A DNA stretch of 64,000 nucleotides from Vibrio sp. RE86. GTDB lineage: Bacteria > Pseudomonadota > Gammaproteobacteria > Enterobacterales > Vibrionaceae. Each line of letters starts with the position of its first letter. Position 1 is the stretch's first letter. Where the stretch lies: positions 84,502 through 148,501 of the forward strand of contig NZ_VTXI01000011.1 in assembly GCF_013114545.1 (NCBI RefSeq), given 5' to 3'. The notes under the pieces were generated by a model. That model was not told the DNA's origin and ran no database searches. It worked only from the letters and a program-made list of their open reading frames with translations. Shown in pieces: positions 17,614 through 26,400 of this stretch. A program made the position numbers and the translations under genes.

Positions 17614-17739
17614 TTAAAAGTACACGTTTGCCCACCAAGAACTAGTCCAAGTGCGCCACCAAGCAAGCTCAGTCGTGTGACTGCTGCTAGTATTGATACT
17701 AACTTTTGCTTTCTGCTTTGCTTGGATGTCTTGTAACAT
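17614..17739 (-). CDS. trpL: trp operon leader peptide
   Basis: 41 codons from ATG 17739. The peptide starts MLQDIQAKQKAKV and carries five tryptophans at positions 27, 28, 31, 35 and 36 (ELAWWRTWTSSWWANVYF). Ribosomes stalling at these codons when charged tRNA-Trp is scarce would prevent the downstream attenuator hairpin. The layout and the WWRTWTSSWW block are those known for marine Vibrio trp leaders. AAGGCTCAC upstream gives a ribosome site. It is too short for routine gene callers. Confidence 0.93.
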   Translation of the reverse strand: MLQDIQAKQKAKVSINTSSSHTTELAWWRTWTSSWWANVYF

Positions 17740-17770
17740 AGTGAGCCTTAATTCAGGTACTTCGTATTTG

Positions 17771-17790
17771 TGTACTAGTTAACTAGTGCA
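17771..17790. promoter_or_regulatory. TrpR operator
   Basis: GTACTAGTTAACTAGTGC is a near-perfect match to the trp repressor consensus (GTACTAGTTAACTAGTAC), differing by one base. It overlaps the -10 element of the trp promoter, so TrpR bound to tryptophan would block transcription. The divergent rnm gene lies only 32 bases away and could also be affected. Confidence 0.93.
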
Positions 17791-17805
17791 GAGGTAAAAA
17801 GTCAA
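17777..17805 (-). promoter_or_regulatory. trp operon sigma-70 promoter
   Basis: TTGACT (17800-17805, read on the minus strand) and TTAACT (17777-17782) are 17 bases apart, nearly the same elements as the E. coli trp promoter (TTGACA, 17, TTAACT). The -10 lies inside the operator. Confidence 0.9.
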
Positions 17806-17821
17806 TAGAAAAAATGAAAAT

Positions 17822-18688
17822 ATGAGAATTGATCTACATAGCCACACGACCGCCTCTGATGGACGATTACCACCGAATGAATTGATTGATAGAGCGTTGA
17901 GTTTCAACCTTGATGTGCTTGCGATTACTGACCATGATACGGTCGATGGCCTTCATTTAGCTCATCAATATATCAACGAGAATGAACTGCCCGTGAAGCT
18001 CATCAATGGCATCGAGATTTCTACCGTTTGGCAAAATAAAGATATTCACATTGTAGGTCTAAACATTGACCCACAATCGCAAGCTTTGTTGGCGCTCATT
18101 GAGCAACAAAAAGCGCACCGAGTATCGCGAGCGGAGCTGATTGCGCATCGTCTAGAAAAAGCGACGCGTGAGGGTGTACTCGAGGAAGTGAAAGAGATTG
18201 CTGGGGATGCGCCAATAACTCGTGCCCATTTTGCTAAGTGGTTGGTTGATAATGGTTATGCTAAGACCATGCAGCAGGTGTTTAAAAAGTTCTTAACGCG
18301 CAATAACCCAGGCTATGTGCCGCCAACATGGTGCTCGATGAAAGATGCTGTTGAGGCGATTCATGCAGCGGGTGGACAAGCTGTTCTTGCTCACCCAGGG
18401 CGTTATGATCTCACGGCGAAATGGGTAAAGCGTCTATTGGGCGCATTCGTTGAAGCGGGTGGTGATGCGATGGAAGTTGCTCAGCCTCAACAAGCTCAAC
18501 AAGAAAGGCGCAACCTTGCCGATTATGCTATACAATACAAACTATTAGCCTCTCAAGGCAGTGATTTTCACTATCCATCGCCGTGGATGGAGCTTGGACG
18601 AAACCTTTGGTTGCCGTCTGGCGTAGAACCGGTATGGAAAGATTGGGGTATTGAGCCTTCGATAACGGATTCCATCAATACCGATTAA
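17822..18688 (+). CDS. rnm: PHP-domain 5'-3' exoribonuclease / 3',5'-nucleotide bisphosphate phosphatase (RNase AM, TrpH/YciV)
   Basis: 288 residues. A PHP metal-dependent phosphoesterase, with the metal ligands spread over HSHTTASDG at the N-terminus, TDHDTVDG, the glutamate in NGIEIST, HIVGLNI, LAHPGRY and GSDFHYP. In E. coli the protein matures the 5' ends of rRNA and hydrolyses pAp-like compounds. It diverges from the trp promoter; the neighbour order rnm-yciO-rluB is the same as in enterics. There is no strong ribosome site before ATG 17822; the start rests on the conserved MRIDLHSHT. Confidence 0.92.
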   Translation: MRIDLHSHTTASDGRLPPNELIDRALSFNLDVLAITDHDTVDGLHLAHQYINENELPVKLINGIEISTVWQNKDIHIVGLNIDPQSQALLALIEQQKAHRVSRAELIAHRLEKATREGVLEEVKEIAGDAPITRAHFAKWLVDNGYAKTMQQVFKKFLTRNNPGYVPPTWCSMKDAVEAIHAAGGQAVLAHPGRYDLTAKWVKRLLGAFVEAGGDAMEVAQPQQAQQERRNLADYAIQYKLLASQGSDFHYPSPWMELGRNLWLPSGVEPVWKDWGIEPSITDSINTD

Positions 18689-18724
18689 CTATAGAGTCGT
18701 GAGACTCGATAATGAGGAATTACA

Positions 18725-19345
18725 ATGAGCCAGTTTTTTTACGTTCACCCAGAAAACCCACAGGCTCGCTTGATTAACCAAGCTGTAGCAATCATACGTA
18801 ACGGTGGGGTAGTGGTTTACCCGACTGATTCAGGCTACGCACTTGGCTGTCAGCTTGAAAACAAACAGGCGTTGGAGCGTATTTGTCAGATCCGTCGTCT
18901 AGATGATAAGCATAACTTCACCTTGCTTTGTCGCGATCTGTCTGAGCTTTCACTCTATGCACGTGTTGATAATGGCGCATTTCGCCTGCTAAAAAACAAC
19001 ACTCCAGGTCCTTACACGTTTATCTTTAAAGGGACGAAAGAGGTGCCTCGTCGCTTGATGAACTCTAAGCGTAAGACGATTGGTATTCGTGTTCCTGACA
19101 ATCAAATCGCACTAGATTTGCTTGAAGCACTTGGCGAGCCCTTGATGTCGACGTCTTTGATTTTACCGGGCAATGAGGTGACGGAATCTGATCCTGAGGA
19201 TATTCGCGACAAGCTAGAGCATGCGGTCGATTGTATTCTTAACGGTGGCTACCTTGGCGAACAGCCAACCACTGTGATTGATTTCAGTGATGACGAGCCT
19301 AAGGTTGTTCGCCTTGGCTCTGGCGATCCGGAACCATTCGAATAA
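18725..19345 (+). CDS. yciO: YciO family protein (Sua5/YrdC/TsaC superfamily)
   Basis: 206 residues. The YrdC-like nucleotide-binding fold is seen in GGVVVYPTDSGYALGC, RRLDDKHNF, GPYTFIFKGT and IGIRVPDN. TsaC makes threonylcarbamoyl-AMP for tRNA t6A; YciO is the related, shorter form whose cellular role is less certain. It lies 36 bases after rnm with a GAGGAA site near ATG 18725, so it is probably co-transcribed. A hairpin at 19385 follows. Confidence 0.9.
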   Translation: MSQFFYVHPENPQARLINQAVAIIRNGGVVVYPTDSGYALGCQLENKQALERICQIRRLDDKHNFTLLCRDLSELSLYARVDNGAFRLLKNNTPGPYTFIFKGTKEVPRRLMNSKRKTIGIRVPDNQIALDLLEALGEPLMSTSLILPGNEVTESDPEDIRDKLEHAVDCILNGGYLGEQPTTVIDFSDDEPKVVRLGSGDPEPFE

Positions 19346-19384
19346 TCAAAAGTTAGTGATTTCCTCCACAGTTTTTGCGATAAT

Positions 19385-19409
19385 GTGCGACCGCGATTTT
19401 GGGTCGCAC
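19385..19409 (+). terminator. Hairpin between yciO and rluB, possible terminator
   Basis: GTGCGACC pairs with GGTCGCAC around a nine-base loop and is followed by TTGTTTATT. It may end the rnm-yciO transcript or form part of the rluB leader. Confidence 0.6.
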
Positions 19410-19421
19410 TTGTTTATTCGA

Positions 19422-19435
19422 CGTCTGCGAAGACG
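19422..19435 (+). promoter_or_regulatory. GCGA-loop hairpin in rluB leader
   Basis: CGTCT and AGACG close a GCGA (GNRA) tetraloop. It ends 16 bases before the rluB start and 6 before the AGGTAG ribosome site, so it is close enough to influence initiation. Confidence 0.4.
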
Positions 19436-19451
19436 ACACATAGGTAGATAA

Positions 19452-20390
19452 ATGAACGAAAAATTACAGAAAGTATTAGCTCGAGCTGGCCATGGCTCTC
19501 GACGCGAGCTTGAATCATTGATTAAAGCGGGACGCGTAAGTGTTAACGGCATTGTAGCTAAACTTGGTGAACGACTAGAAGATGAAAACGCAGTTGTGCG
19601 TATCGATGGTCATACTGTTTCTGCTAAAGCGCAGGAAGAAGTAGTCTGTCGTGTACTCGCGTACTACAAGCCAGAAGGTGAACTGTGTACACGTCATGAC
19701 CCTGAAGGTCGTCGCACTGTATTTGACCGTCTACCTAAGATTCGCGGTTCTCGTTGGATCTCTGTTGGTCGTCTGGATGCAAATACATCTGGCCTTCTTC
19801 TGTTTACAACGGATGGCGAACTCGCTAACCGTTTGATGCACCCAAGCCGTCAGGTTGAACGTGAATATCTAGTGCGCGTTTTCGGTGAAGTGAATGAGCA
19901 AAAGGTGAAAAACCTAGTTCGTGGCGTTGAGCTAGAAGATGGTATGGCGCGCTTCGAAGATGTCGTGTACGCAGGTGGTGACGGTATGAACCACACCTTC
20001 TACGTTGCGATTAACGAAGGTCGTAACCGTGAAGTTCGTCGTCTATGGGAATCTCAAGATACAACAGTTAGTCGCCTGAAACGTGTGCGCTACGGTGATA
20101 TCTACCTAGACAAGAAACTGCCACGTGGTGGATGGATGGAACTTGATCTGAAAGAAGTGAACTATCTACGTGAACTGGTAGAACTTCGCCCAGAAAAAGA
20201 GACGCTACTTGACGAAAACAAAGCGAACACATCACGCAAGCGTGAACGTTCACGCAGCCAGAAGATTCGTCGCGCAGTTAAGCGTCACGAAGAGCGAGTG
20301 AACAGCGGTGGTGGTCGTAGCAACAACCCATCTCGCCGTAAGCCAAAGAAAGCAGCAGGTAAACCTAACGCTCGTAACAAGCAGCGTTAA
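19452..20390 (+). CDS. rluB: 23S rRNA pseudouridine(2605) synthase RluB
   Basis: 312 residues. An N-terminal S4 RNA-binding domain ([21 protein letters not shown]) is followed by the RsuA-type pseudouridine synthase domain with catalytic aspartate in [12 protein letters not shown] and the supporting [13 protein letters not shown]. The C-terminal tail from about residue 245 is very basic (many Arg/Lys, [14 protein letters not shown]), as is usual for RluB in gamma-proteobacteria. It modifies U2605 (E. coli numbering) in the peptidyl-transferase region of 23S rRNA. AGGTAG precedes the ATG. Confidence 0.95.
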   Translation: MNEKLQKVLARAGHGSRRELESLIKAGRVSVNGIVAKLGERLEDENAVVRIDGHTVSAKAQEEVVCRVLAYYKPEGELCTRHDPEGRRTVFDRLPKIRGSRWISVGRLDANTSGLLLFTTDGELANRLMHPSRQVEREYLVRVFGEVNEQKVKNLVRGVELEDGMARFEDVVYAGGDGMNHTFYVAINEGRNREVRRLWESQDTTVSRLKRVRYGDIYLDKKLPRGGWMELDLKEVNYLRELVELRPEKETLLDENKANTSRKRERSRSQKIRRAVKRHEERVNSGGGRSNNPSRRKPKKAAGKPNARNKQR

Positions 20391-20406
20391 TTGCTCAAGA
20401 ATTTGA

Positions 20407-20434
20407 AAAAAGCAGCTAATTGGCTGCTTTTTTT
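20407..20434. terminator. Bidirectional terminator after rluB
   Basis: AAAAGCAGC pairs with GCTGCTTTT and is followed by more T residues. It separates rluB from the converging DUF1289 gene. Confidence 0.9.
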
Positions 20435-20445
20435 GTACCTATCAA

Positions 20446-20637
20446 CTAGCGGTGTCGTTTCATCCGTTTTCGCTCGTTACAGCGTTGAATGATTCGCTGC
20501 TTCTCTTTGAGTGAAGATTGTGACCAATTGAGTATCTCTTCGAGTGTTCTGAAGCACCCGAGGCAGATATCGTCACAATCTAAGCAACAGTGACGAATGC
20601 AAGGGTTGGCTGGCGGTTCTTGACTCGATCTACTCAA
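20446..20637 (-). CDS. DUF1289 family small cysteine-rich protein
   Basis: 63 residues from a TTG codon at 20637. The family signature is P-C-I-R-x-C, D-x-x-x-C-x-G-C-x-R-T-x-x-E-I, and here PCIRHCCLDCDDICLGCFRTLEEI fits, followed by W. The four or five cysteines probably bind a metal or iron-sulfur cluster. Function unknown. No ATG is available in this frame and no convincing ribosome site is visible, so the start is uncertain. Confidence 0.75.
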   Translation of the reverse strand: MSRSSQEPPANPCIRHCCLDCDDICLGCFRTLEEILNWSQSSLKEKQRIIQRCNERKRMKRHR

Positions 20638-20677
20638 AGCGAATCCGTAGGAGTGAATAGGCTTAACCTAATTATAA

Positions 20678-20712
20678 ACAAAAAGGCCCAAACAAGAGAT
20701 TGTTTGGGCCTT
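20678..20712 (-). terminator. Terminator of cydDC
   Basis: AAGGCCCAAACA pairs perfectly with TGTTTGGGCCTT around AGAGAT. In the cydC direction it is followed by a T-rich run. Confidence 0.92.
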
Positions 20713-20729
20713 AGTAAGTTAATGCTGTT

Positions 20730-22451
20730 TTATAGTGTTTGGCTGAGTGCGTAGTAGCGACCTTGTTTCTCCATGAGGTCGTTGTGACTACCATGCTCAA
20801 CAATTTCACCTTGCTCAATCAGACAAATCGAGTCCATCTTATCAAGGTTTACTAAGCGGTGAGTGATAAACACCACGGTCTTACCCACAAAGTGCTCTTC
20901 GAACAACGTCATGATCTGTTGTTCAGTTTGTTTGTCTAAACCTTCTGTAGGCTCATCGAGCAGTAGAATAGGCGCATTGTGAAGTAAGGCGCGAGCGATA
21001 CCAATTCGACGTTTCTCACCACCAGATAGCTGACGACCACCATCACCAAGCCACGTATCAAGCGCGGTATCTTCGAGTAGTTTTTGAAGTCCCACTTTAG
21101 CGAGGGTCTGCTCAAGTTCTGAATCGGACGCGTCAGGCTTTGCCATCAGCAGGTTGTCTCGTAATGAGCCATTTAGGATATCGACACGTTGACTAACTAC
21201 GCTGATTGCGCGTCGAAGCTGGCTCTCACTCCATTCCTGGATAGGGCGTCCAGCAATTTCGATGCTACCGCTTTGCACATCCCAATAGCGGTTCAATAGC
21301 TGCAGCAGTGTCGATTTGCCTGATCCCGTTTGCCCAACAATCGCGATTCGATGCTGTGCAGGGATGTTTAAGTCCACGTTATTAACGACATTGCTTTCAC
21401 CATCAGGGTAGTGAAATGAAATACCTTTGTACGCGATGGAGAACTCACCCGAGTGGCTAATCTGGTTGTCAGGGAACGACACTTCGGGCTCAGAAAGAAT
21501 GATCTCATTTAAGCGACGAGCGGAAGTCAGCGTTTGCCCTAAGTGTTGGAAAGCGCCAGCAATAGGCATTAGCAATTCAACACTTGCTAGAGTAGCAAAT
21601 GCGACTAACGCAATCATTGGGTCCGGAGTATTGCCACCCACGCCATCAGCGGCAAGCCACAACATAAGAACCACAGTCCAACCGTTCGCGAGCATCAGTA
21701 GAGCTTGAGCTAAACCTGAGAAGTGCGCATTAAAGAACTGGTTTTTCAGCAGCTTTTCTTGAGTGTTTAAAATCGCATTGCGGTAACGTTCTTCTGCCCC
21801 GAAAATGGTTAGCTCGCTGTAGCCTTGTAACCAATCTAGCGTAGAGACACGAAGGTCCGCTTTGTTCTGTGTTAGAGCTTGTCCGTTACGTTTACCGAGT
21901 TTGTAGAAGAGCACTGGCCAAGTCACAAGGATGATCATTAAGACCGCTCCCAACGTTAGGCCGAGTTCTTGATCAAACCAGCAGATAAGCGCGGTCAAAC
22001 CAAGAATAGCTAACGTGCCAACGACCATAGGGCTGACGAGTCGCAAGTAGACATGATCCATTGCGTCGATATCAGCAACTAAGCGGTTCAGCAGGTCTGC
22101 ATCACGCAAGTTAGATACTCGACCCGGAATGAGCGGTGCTAGCTTAGAAAAGAAGAAGACACGTAAATCAGTCAGCAATTTAAAGGTAGCATTATGGCTA
22201 ACGACACGTTCACCCCAACGACCAGCAGTACGGCCCATAGCGAAACCGCGCACAAAGGCACCGGGTAACATGTAGTTGAAGGTCTCGCGAGCAATGGTTA
22301 AACCGGCCACAGCAGCGGCAGACAAGAACCAACCAGAAAGAGTTAATAGGCCGATAGACGCTGCAACGGTCAGGAACGCCAACAACATTCCAAGTGACAG
22401 ACCAAACCAATGTTTTTTGTACAGTTTGAGGTAGGGAAGTAAATCACGCAT
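20730..22451 (-). CDS. cydC: Cysteine/glutathione ABC exporter subunit CydC
   Basis: 573 residues. An N-terminal six-helix exporter domain (first helix around 17-45) and a C-terminal ATPase with Walker A VGQTGSGKST, signature LSGGEKRRIG and Walker B LLLDEPTEGLD. CydC pairs with CydD in the inner membrane to export cysteine and glutathione and is needed for assembly of cytochrome bd and periplasmic c-type cytochromes. Its start overlaps the cydD stop by eight bases, consistent with equimolar synthesis. Confidence 0.94.
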   Translation of the reverse strand: MRDLLPYLKLYKKHWFGLSLGMLLAFLTVAASIGLLTLSGWFLSAAAVAGLTIARETFNYMLPGAFVRGFAMGRTAGRWGERVVSHNATFKLLTDLRVFFFSKLAPLIPGRVSNLRDADLLNRLVADIDAMDHVYLRLVSPMVVGTLAILGLTALICWFDQELGLTLGAVLMIILVTWPVLFYKLGKRNGQALTQNKADLRVSTLDWLQGYSELTIFGAEERYRNAILNTQEKLLKNQFFNAHFSGLAQALLMLANGWTVVLMLWLAADGVGGNTPDPMIALVAFATLASVELLMPIAGAFQHLGQTLTSARRLNEIILSEPEVSFPDNQISHSGEFSIAYKGISFHYPDGESNVVNNVDLNIPAQHRIAIVGQTGSGKSTLLQLLNRYWDVQSGSIEIAGRPIQEWSESQLRRAISVVSQRVDILNGSLRDNLLMAKPDASDSELEQTLAKVGLQKLLEDTALDTWLGDGGRQLSGGEKRRIGIARALLHNAPILLLDEPTEGLDKQTEQQIMTLFEEHFVGKTVVFITHRLVNLDKMDSICLIEQGEIVEHGSHNDLMEKQGRYYALSQTL

Positions 22452-24231
22452 CTAAGTTCCCCTTATTTGCTTGGTTCAGAGCTTGGTTTGCATCAAGCAT
22501 GGTTTGGAACAGACCTGATTCGCTTGTCAATTGATTGAATGTTCCAGCTTGCACGATCTGACCATCTTGCATCACTAAAATTTGGTCGACATTTTGTAAT
22601 GGTGTCAGTTGGTGAGTCACCATTAACGAGGTTTTGCCTAAGATCTGTTTTTCTAGACCTTGCATAACCAATCGTTCACTTCGCGCATCCAAACTAGCCG
22701 TAGGCTCATCAAGAAGCCAGAACTGACCGTTTTGTACCATCGCGCGAGCAAGAGCAAGTCGCTGCGCTTGTCCAACCGATAGGCCACCAGAGCGATCTGA
22801 AATTGGGTAATCTAAACCATGTTGATTGACAAATTCGGCAGAGAATGACTCTTCTAACGCTGAATTGATTACGTCATCGTTCACGTTCAGTTTACCTAGA
22901 GTAATATTGTCGCGAATTGAACCGTGAAGCAAAAGTGGGTTTTGTCCAACCCAGCTGATTTTTTCACGCCAGTTACCAAGATCCAGTTCACTGCGCTCTA
23001 TGCCATTGATCGTTAAAGAGCCTTGGTAAGGCAAAAAGCCTAAGATAGCGTTAATCAGGCTTGTTTTACCTGCACCACTTGGCCCAACAAGTGCTGTGGT
23101 TTGTGAGCCCGAAAGTTCGAAGCTAATAGGGCCAACAAGCTTTTGACCTTCTGGTGAGAAGACTTCGAGGTCTGATGCTTTGATGGTAATAGCTTCGTTA
23201 TCAGCGAGTTGTTTCTCACCTGAACGGACGGTTTCAACGTCTGTTTCAATGAATTCAACGATACTTTCGGCAGCGCCGACAGCCTGCTGCTTCGCATGGT
23301 AAAAGGTACCAAGGTCACGAAGTGGTTGGTAGAACTCCGGAGCGAGCACCAAAATAAACAAGCCAGCAAAGAGTGTAACGCCAGCGCCGTAGTCACCAAA
23401 GTTGAGTTCACCGATAAAAGCAAAACCGAAATAAACGGCTGTCAATGCAATTGAAATAGAGGTGAAGAACTCAAGAACCGCGGATGAAAGGAAAGCGATC
23501 TTCAGTACGTCCATTGTGCGCGTACGGAATACTTCCGATGCGCCATGCATGACTTCCGTCTCTGCTTTAGTGCGGTCAAACAGGCGAATGGTCGTCATTG
23601 ACTGTAAACGGTCGTAGAAGTGACCAGAAAGACGTTGAAGTGCTTTGAAGTTCTTGCGGTTCGCGTCAGCGGCTTTCATTCCGACCAGTGCCATGAACAT
23701 TGGAACTAGAGGAGCAGTAATTAGGAAGATTAGACCTGCTGCCCAGTTCACAGGGAAGACGACAATCAAGATGACAAAAGGTACTAATACTGACAGCGAC
23801 ATTTGCGGCAGGTAGCGAGCAAAGAAGTCATGCATATCTTCAACTTGTTCAAGTAACAAGGTTGCCCATGCTCCGGCTGGTTTCCCTTTGATATACGCAG
23901 GCCCTAGCTCACGAAGTTTGTCGAGGATCAGTTGACGAATATAAATACGGATCTGTTCGCCGCATCGGTAACCGGCTATCTCGCGTCCCCAAGAGCAAAG
24001 AGCACGCACGGCCACGACAGCTGCTAGACCAAAGAAATAGGGAACAAGTTCATATTTGTCGACTTGTTCAATAATGAGTTGGTGCAAAATGGTGGCAAGC
24101 AAAGCGGCTTGCGCCAATAGGAAAATGCTTGAAACTACACCTAGGCCGACAGCAATCATAAGCCAGCGCTTGGCGAGCTTACTCTGCTGCTTGAGCCACT
24201 GATTCAAGCTGCGTTGTTTCTTTTTATCCAT
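22444..24231 (-). CDS. cydD: Cysteine/glutathione ABC exporter subunit CydD
   Basis: 595 residues. A membrane domain after a basic N-terminus (MDKKKQRSLNQWLKQQSK), then an ATPase with Walker A VGPSGAGKTS, signature LSVGQAQRLA (one residue off LSGGQ) and Walker B LLDEPTASLD. It forms a heterodimer with CydC. Upstream, a Fur-like box at 24242-24258 lies in the untranslated leader, where no clear Shine-Dalgarno can be seen. The upstream trxB is separated by its own terminator, so cydDC has its own promoter, a change from enterics where trxB and cydDC are simply adjacent. Confidence 0.94.
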   Translation of the reverse strand: MDKKKQRSLNQWLKQQSKLAKRWLMIAVGLGVVSSIFLLAQAALLATILHQLIIEQVDKYELVPYFFGLAAVVAVRALCSWGREIAGYRCGEQIRIYIRQLILDKLRELGPAYIKGKPAGAWATLLLEQVEDMHDFFARYLPQMSLSVLVPFVILIVVFPVNWAAGLIFLITAPLVPMFMALVGMKAADANRKNFKALQRLSGHFYDRLQSMTTIRLFDRTKAETEVMHGASEVFRTRTMDVLKIAFLSSAVLEFFTSISIALTAVYFGFAFIGELNFGDYGAGVTLFAGLFILVLAPEFYQPLRDLGTFYHAKQQAVGAAESIVEFIETDVETVRSGEKQLADNEAITIKASDLEVFSPEGQKLVGPISFELSGSQTTALVGPSGAGKTSLINAILGFLPYQGSLTINGIERSELDLGNWREKISWVGQNPLLLHGSIRDNITLGKLNVNDDVINSALEESFSAEFVNQHGLDYPISDRSGGLSVGQAQRLALARAMVQNGQFWLLDEPTASLDARSERLVMQGLEKQILGKTSLMVTHQLTPLQNVDQILVMQDGQIVQAGTFNQLTSESGLFQTMLDANQALNQANKGNLDA

Positions 24232-24241
24232 CGTGAAGGCT

Positions 24242-24258
24242 TAATGAGAATTATTATT
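24242..24258. promoter_or_regulatory. Fur-like box upstream of cydD
   Basis: TAATGAGAATTATTATT agrees at 14 of 17 positions with the core of the Fur consensus (TAATGATAATCATTATC). It ends 11 bases before the cydD ATG. A TATAAT at 24277-24282 (minus strand) places a likely transcription start just upstream, so the box would overlap the first transcribed bases. Confidence 0.55.
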
Positions 24259-24286
24259 AATGAATTAGAAGGGCGCATTATACAAA

Positions 24287-24317
24287 AGAAAGCCCCGCGG
24301 GAATACCGCAGGGCTTT
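24287..24317 (-). terminator. Terminator of trxB
   Basis: AAAGCCC pairs with GGGCTTT, with an inner CGCGG/CCGC stem. In the trxB direction it is followed by TCTTTTG. Confidence 0.85.
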
Positions 24318-24378
24318 AAGGATTTGAGCGAAAAATGAAAAATATTATTTAGATTTCGTTCATTACTTGTTTGGATGT

Positions 24379-25743
<1,365 letters not shown>

Positions 25744-26400
25744 ATGCTACATCAGCGTGAAACTACACTTCAATTGACTAAACTTAGCGATTCAGCCATT
25801 GCTCAGTTAGCGCCATCTTTTATGCACTTGCCTAGCACGGAACATGCAGATGGACAATATCGGTTGAGACGTTACTCGGTAGTTAAATTACTCGACGGAA
25901 AGGTGATCGACTTAAAGCAAAATGAATTTATGCAGACAGACGATATCAACCGATTCCAAGGTAACGTGGTTAGACAGTTTGAAGGGATAGAAACGCCGAT
26001 CCTTAAAAGTGAAGGTATGCGAGAGATGTGCACCATGTTCGCAGCCTCTAACCAGCTTGAAAACGGGCAAGAGATTGAAATCCACCAAATTCGTATTTCC
26101 GCTATTTTCGATGAAACGCAAGTTGCACCAGAAGGCGTGCATCAAGATGGCTTTGAGCACATCGCTCTAGTAGGTATGGGCCGCCACAATATTGAAGGTG
26201 GCGATATCATGCTTTACAACAGTTTCAACGAAGCGCCATTCTTTAGAAAAGTGCTCGCTAGCGGTGAAGTAGCAATGCTTGCGGATAACAAACTATGGCA
26301 CAACGCTCAACCAATCCGTTCAGTTATTGATGGTCAAGAAGGCCACATGGATGTGTTCGTTCTAACAGCAAAAGGTTCAAAGCATGAGCTTCACTCCTAA
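25744..26400 (+). CDS. 2-oxoglutarate/Fe(II) dioxygenase family protein (2OG-Fe_Oxy_2, amino-acid hydroxylase-like)
   Basis: 218 residues from ATG 25744, six bases after AAGGAG; ATGs at 25738 and 25741 are closer. The iron ligands are visible as H133-x-D135 in GVHQDGFEHIALV and the distal H186 in LWHNAQPIR, with R192 placed to bind 2-oxoglutarate. The fold resembles the family that includes bacterial L-isoleucine 4-hydroxylase, so hydroxylation of a free amino acid is a fair guess. It overlaps the following PLP-enzyme gene by 17 bases, implying a joint pathway. Substrate unknown. Confidence 0.8.
   Translation: MLHQRETTLQLTKLSDSAIAQLAPSFMHLPSTEHADGQYRLRRYSVVKLLDGKVIDLKQNEFMQTDDINRFQGNVVRQFEGIETPILKSEGMREMCTMFAASNQLENGQEIEIHQIRISAIFDETQVAPEGVHQDGFEHIALVGMGRHNIEGGDIMLYNSFNEAPFFRKVLASGEVAMLADNKLWHNAQPIRSVIDGQEGHMDVFVLTAKGSKHELHS

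Larger units (their letters stand above)
17434..17821. other. trp regulatory region (leader, attenuator, promoter-operator)
   Basis: 388 bases between trpE and trpH. From trpE outward it holds about 125 bases of leader RNA (including GCAAACGTT at 17489-17497), the attenuator hairpin, the Trp-rich leader peptide gene, and the overlapping promoter and TrpR operator. The rnm/trpH gene diverges at 17822, so its promoter must overlap the same zone. Confidence 0.9.

Noticed and set aside
22444..24231. LSVGQ instead of LSGGQ in the CydD ATPase signature
   Set aside because: CydD proteins are known to have a degenerate signature; it is not evidence of inactivity.
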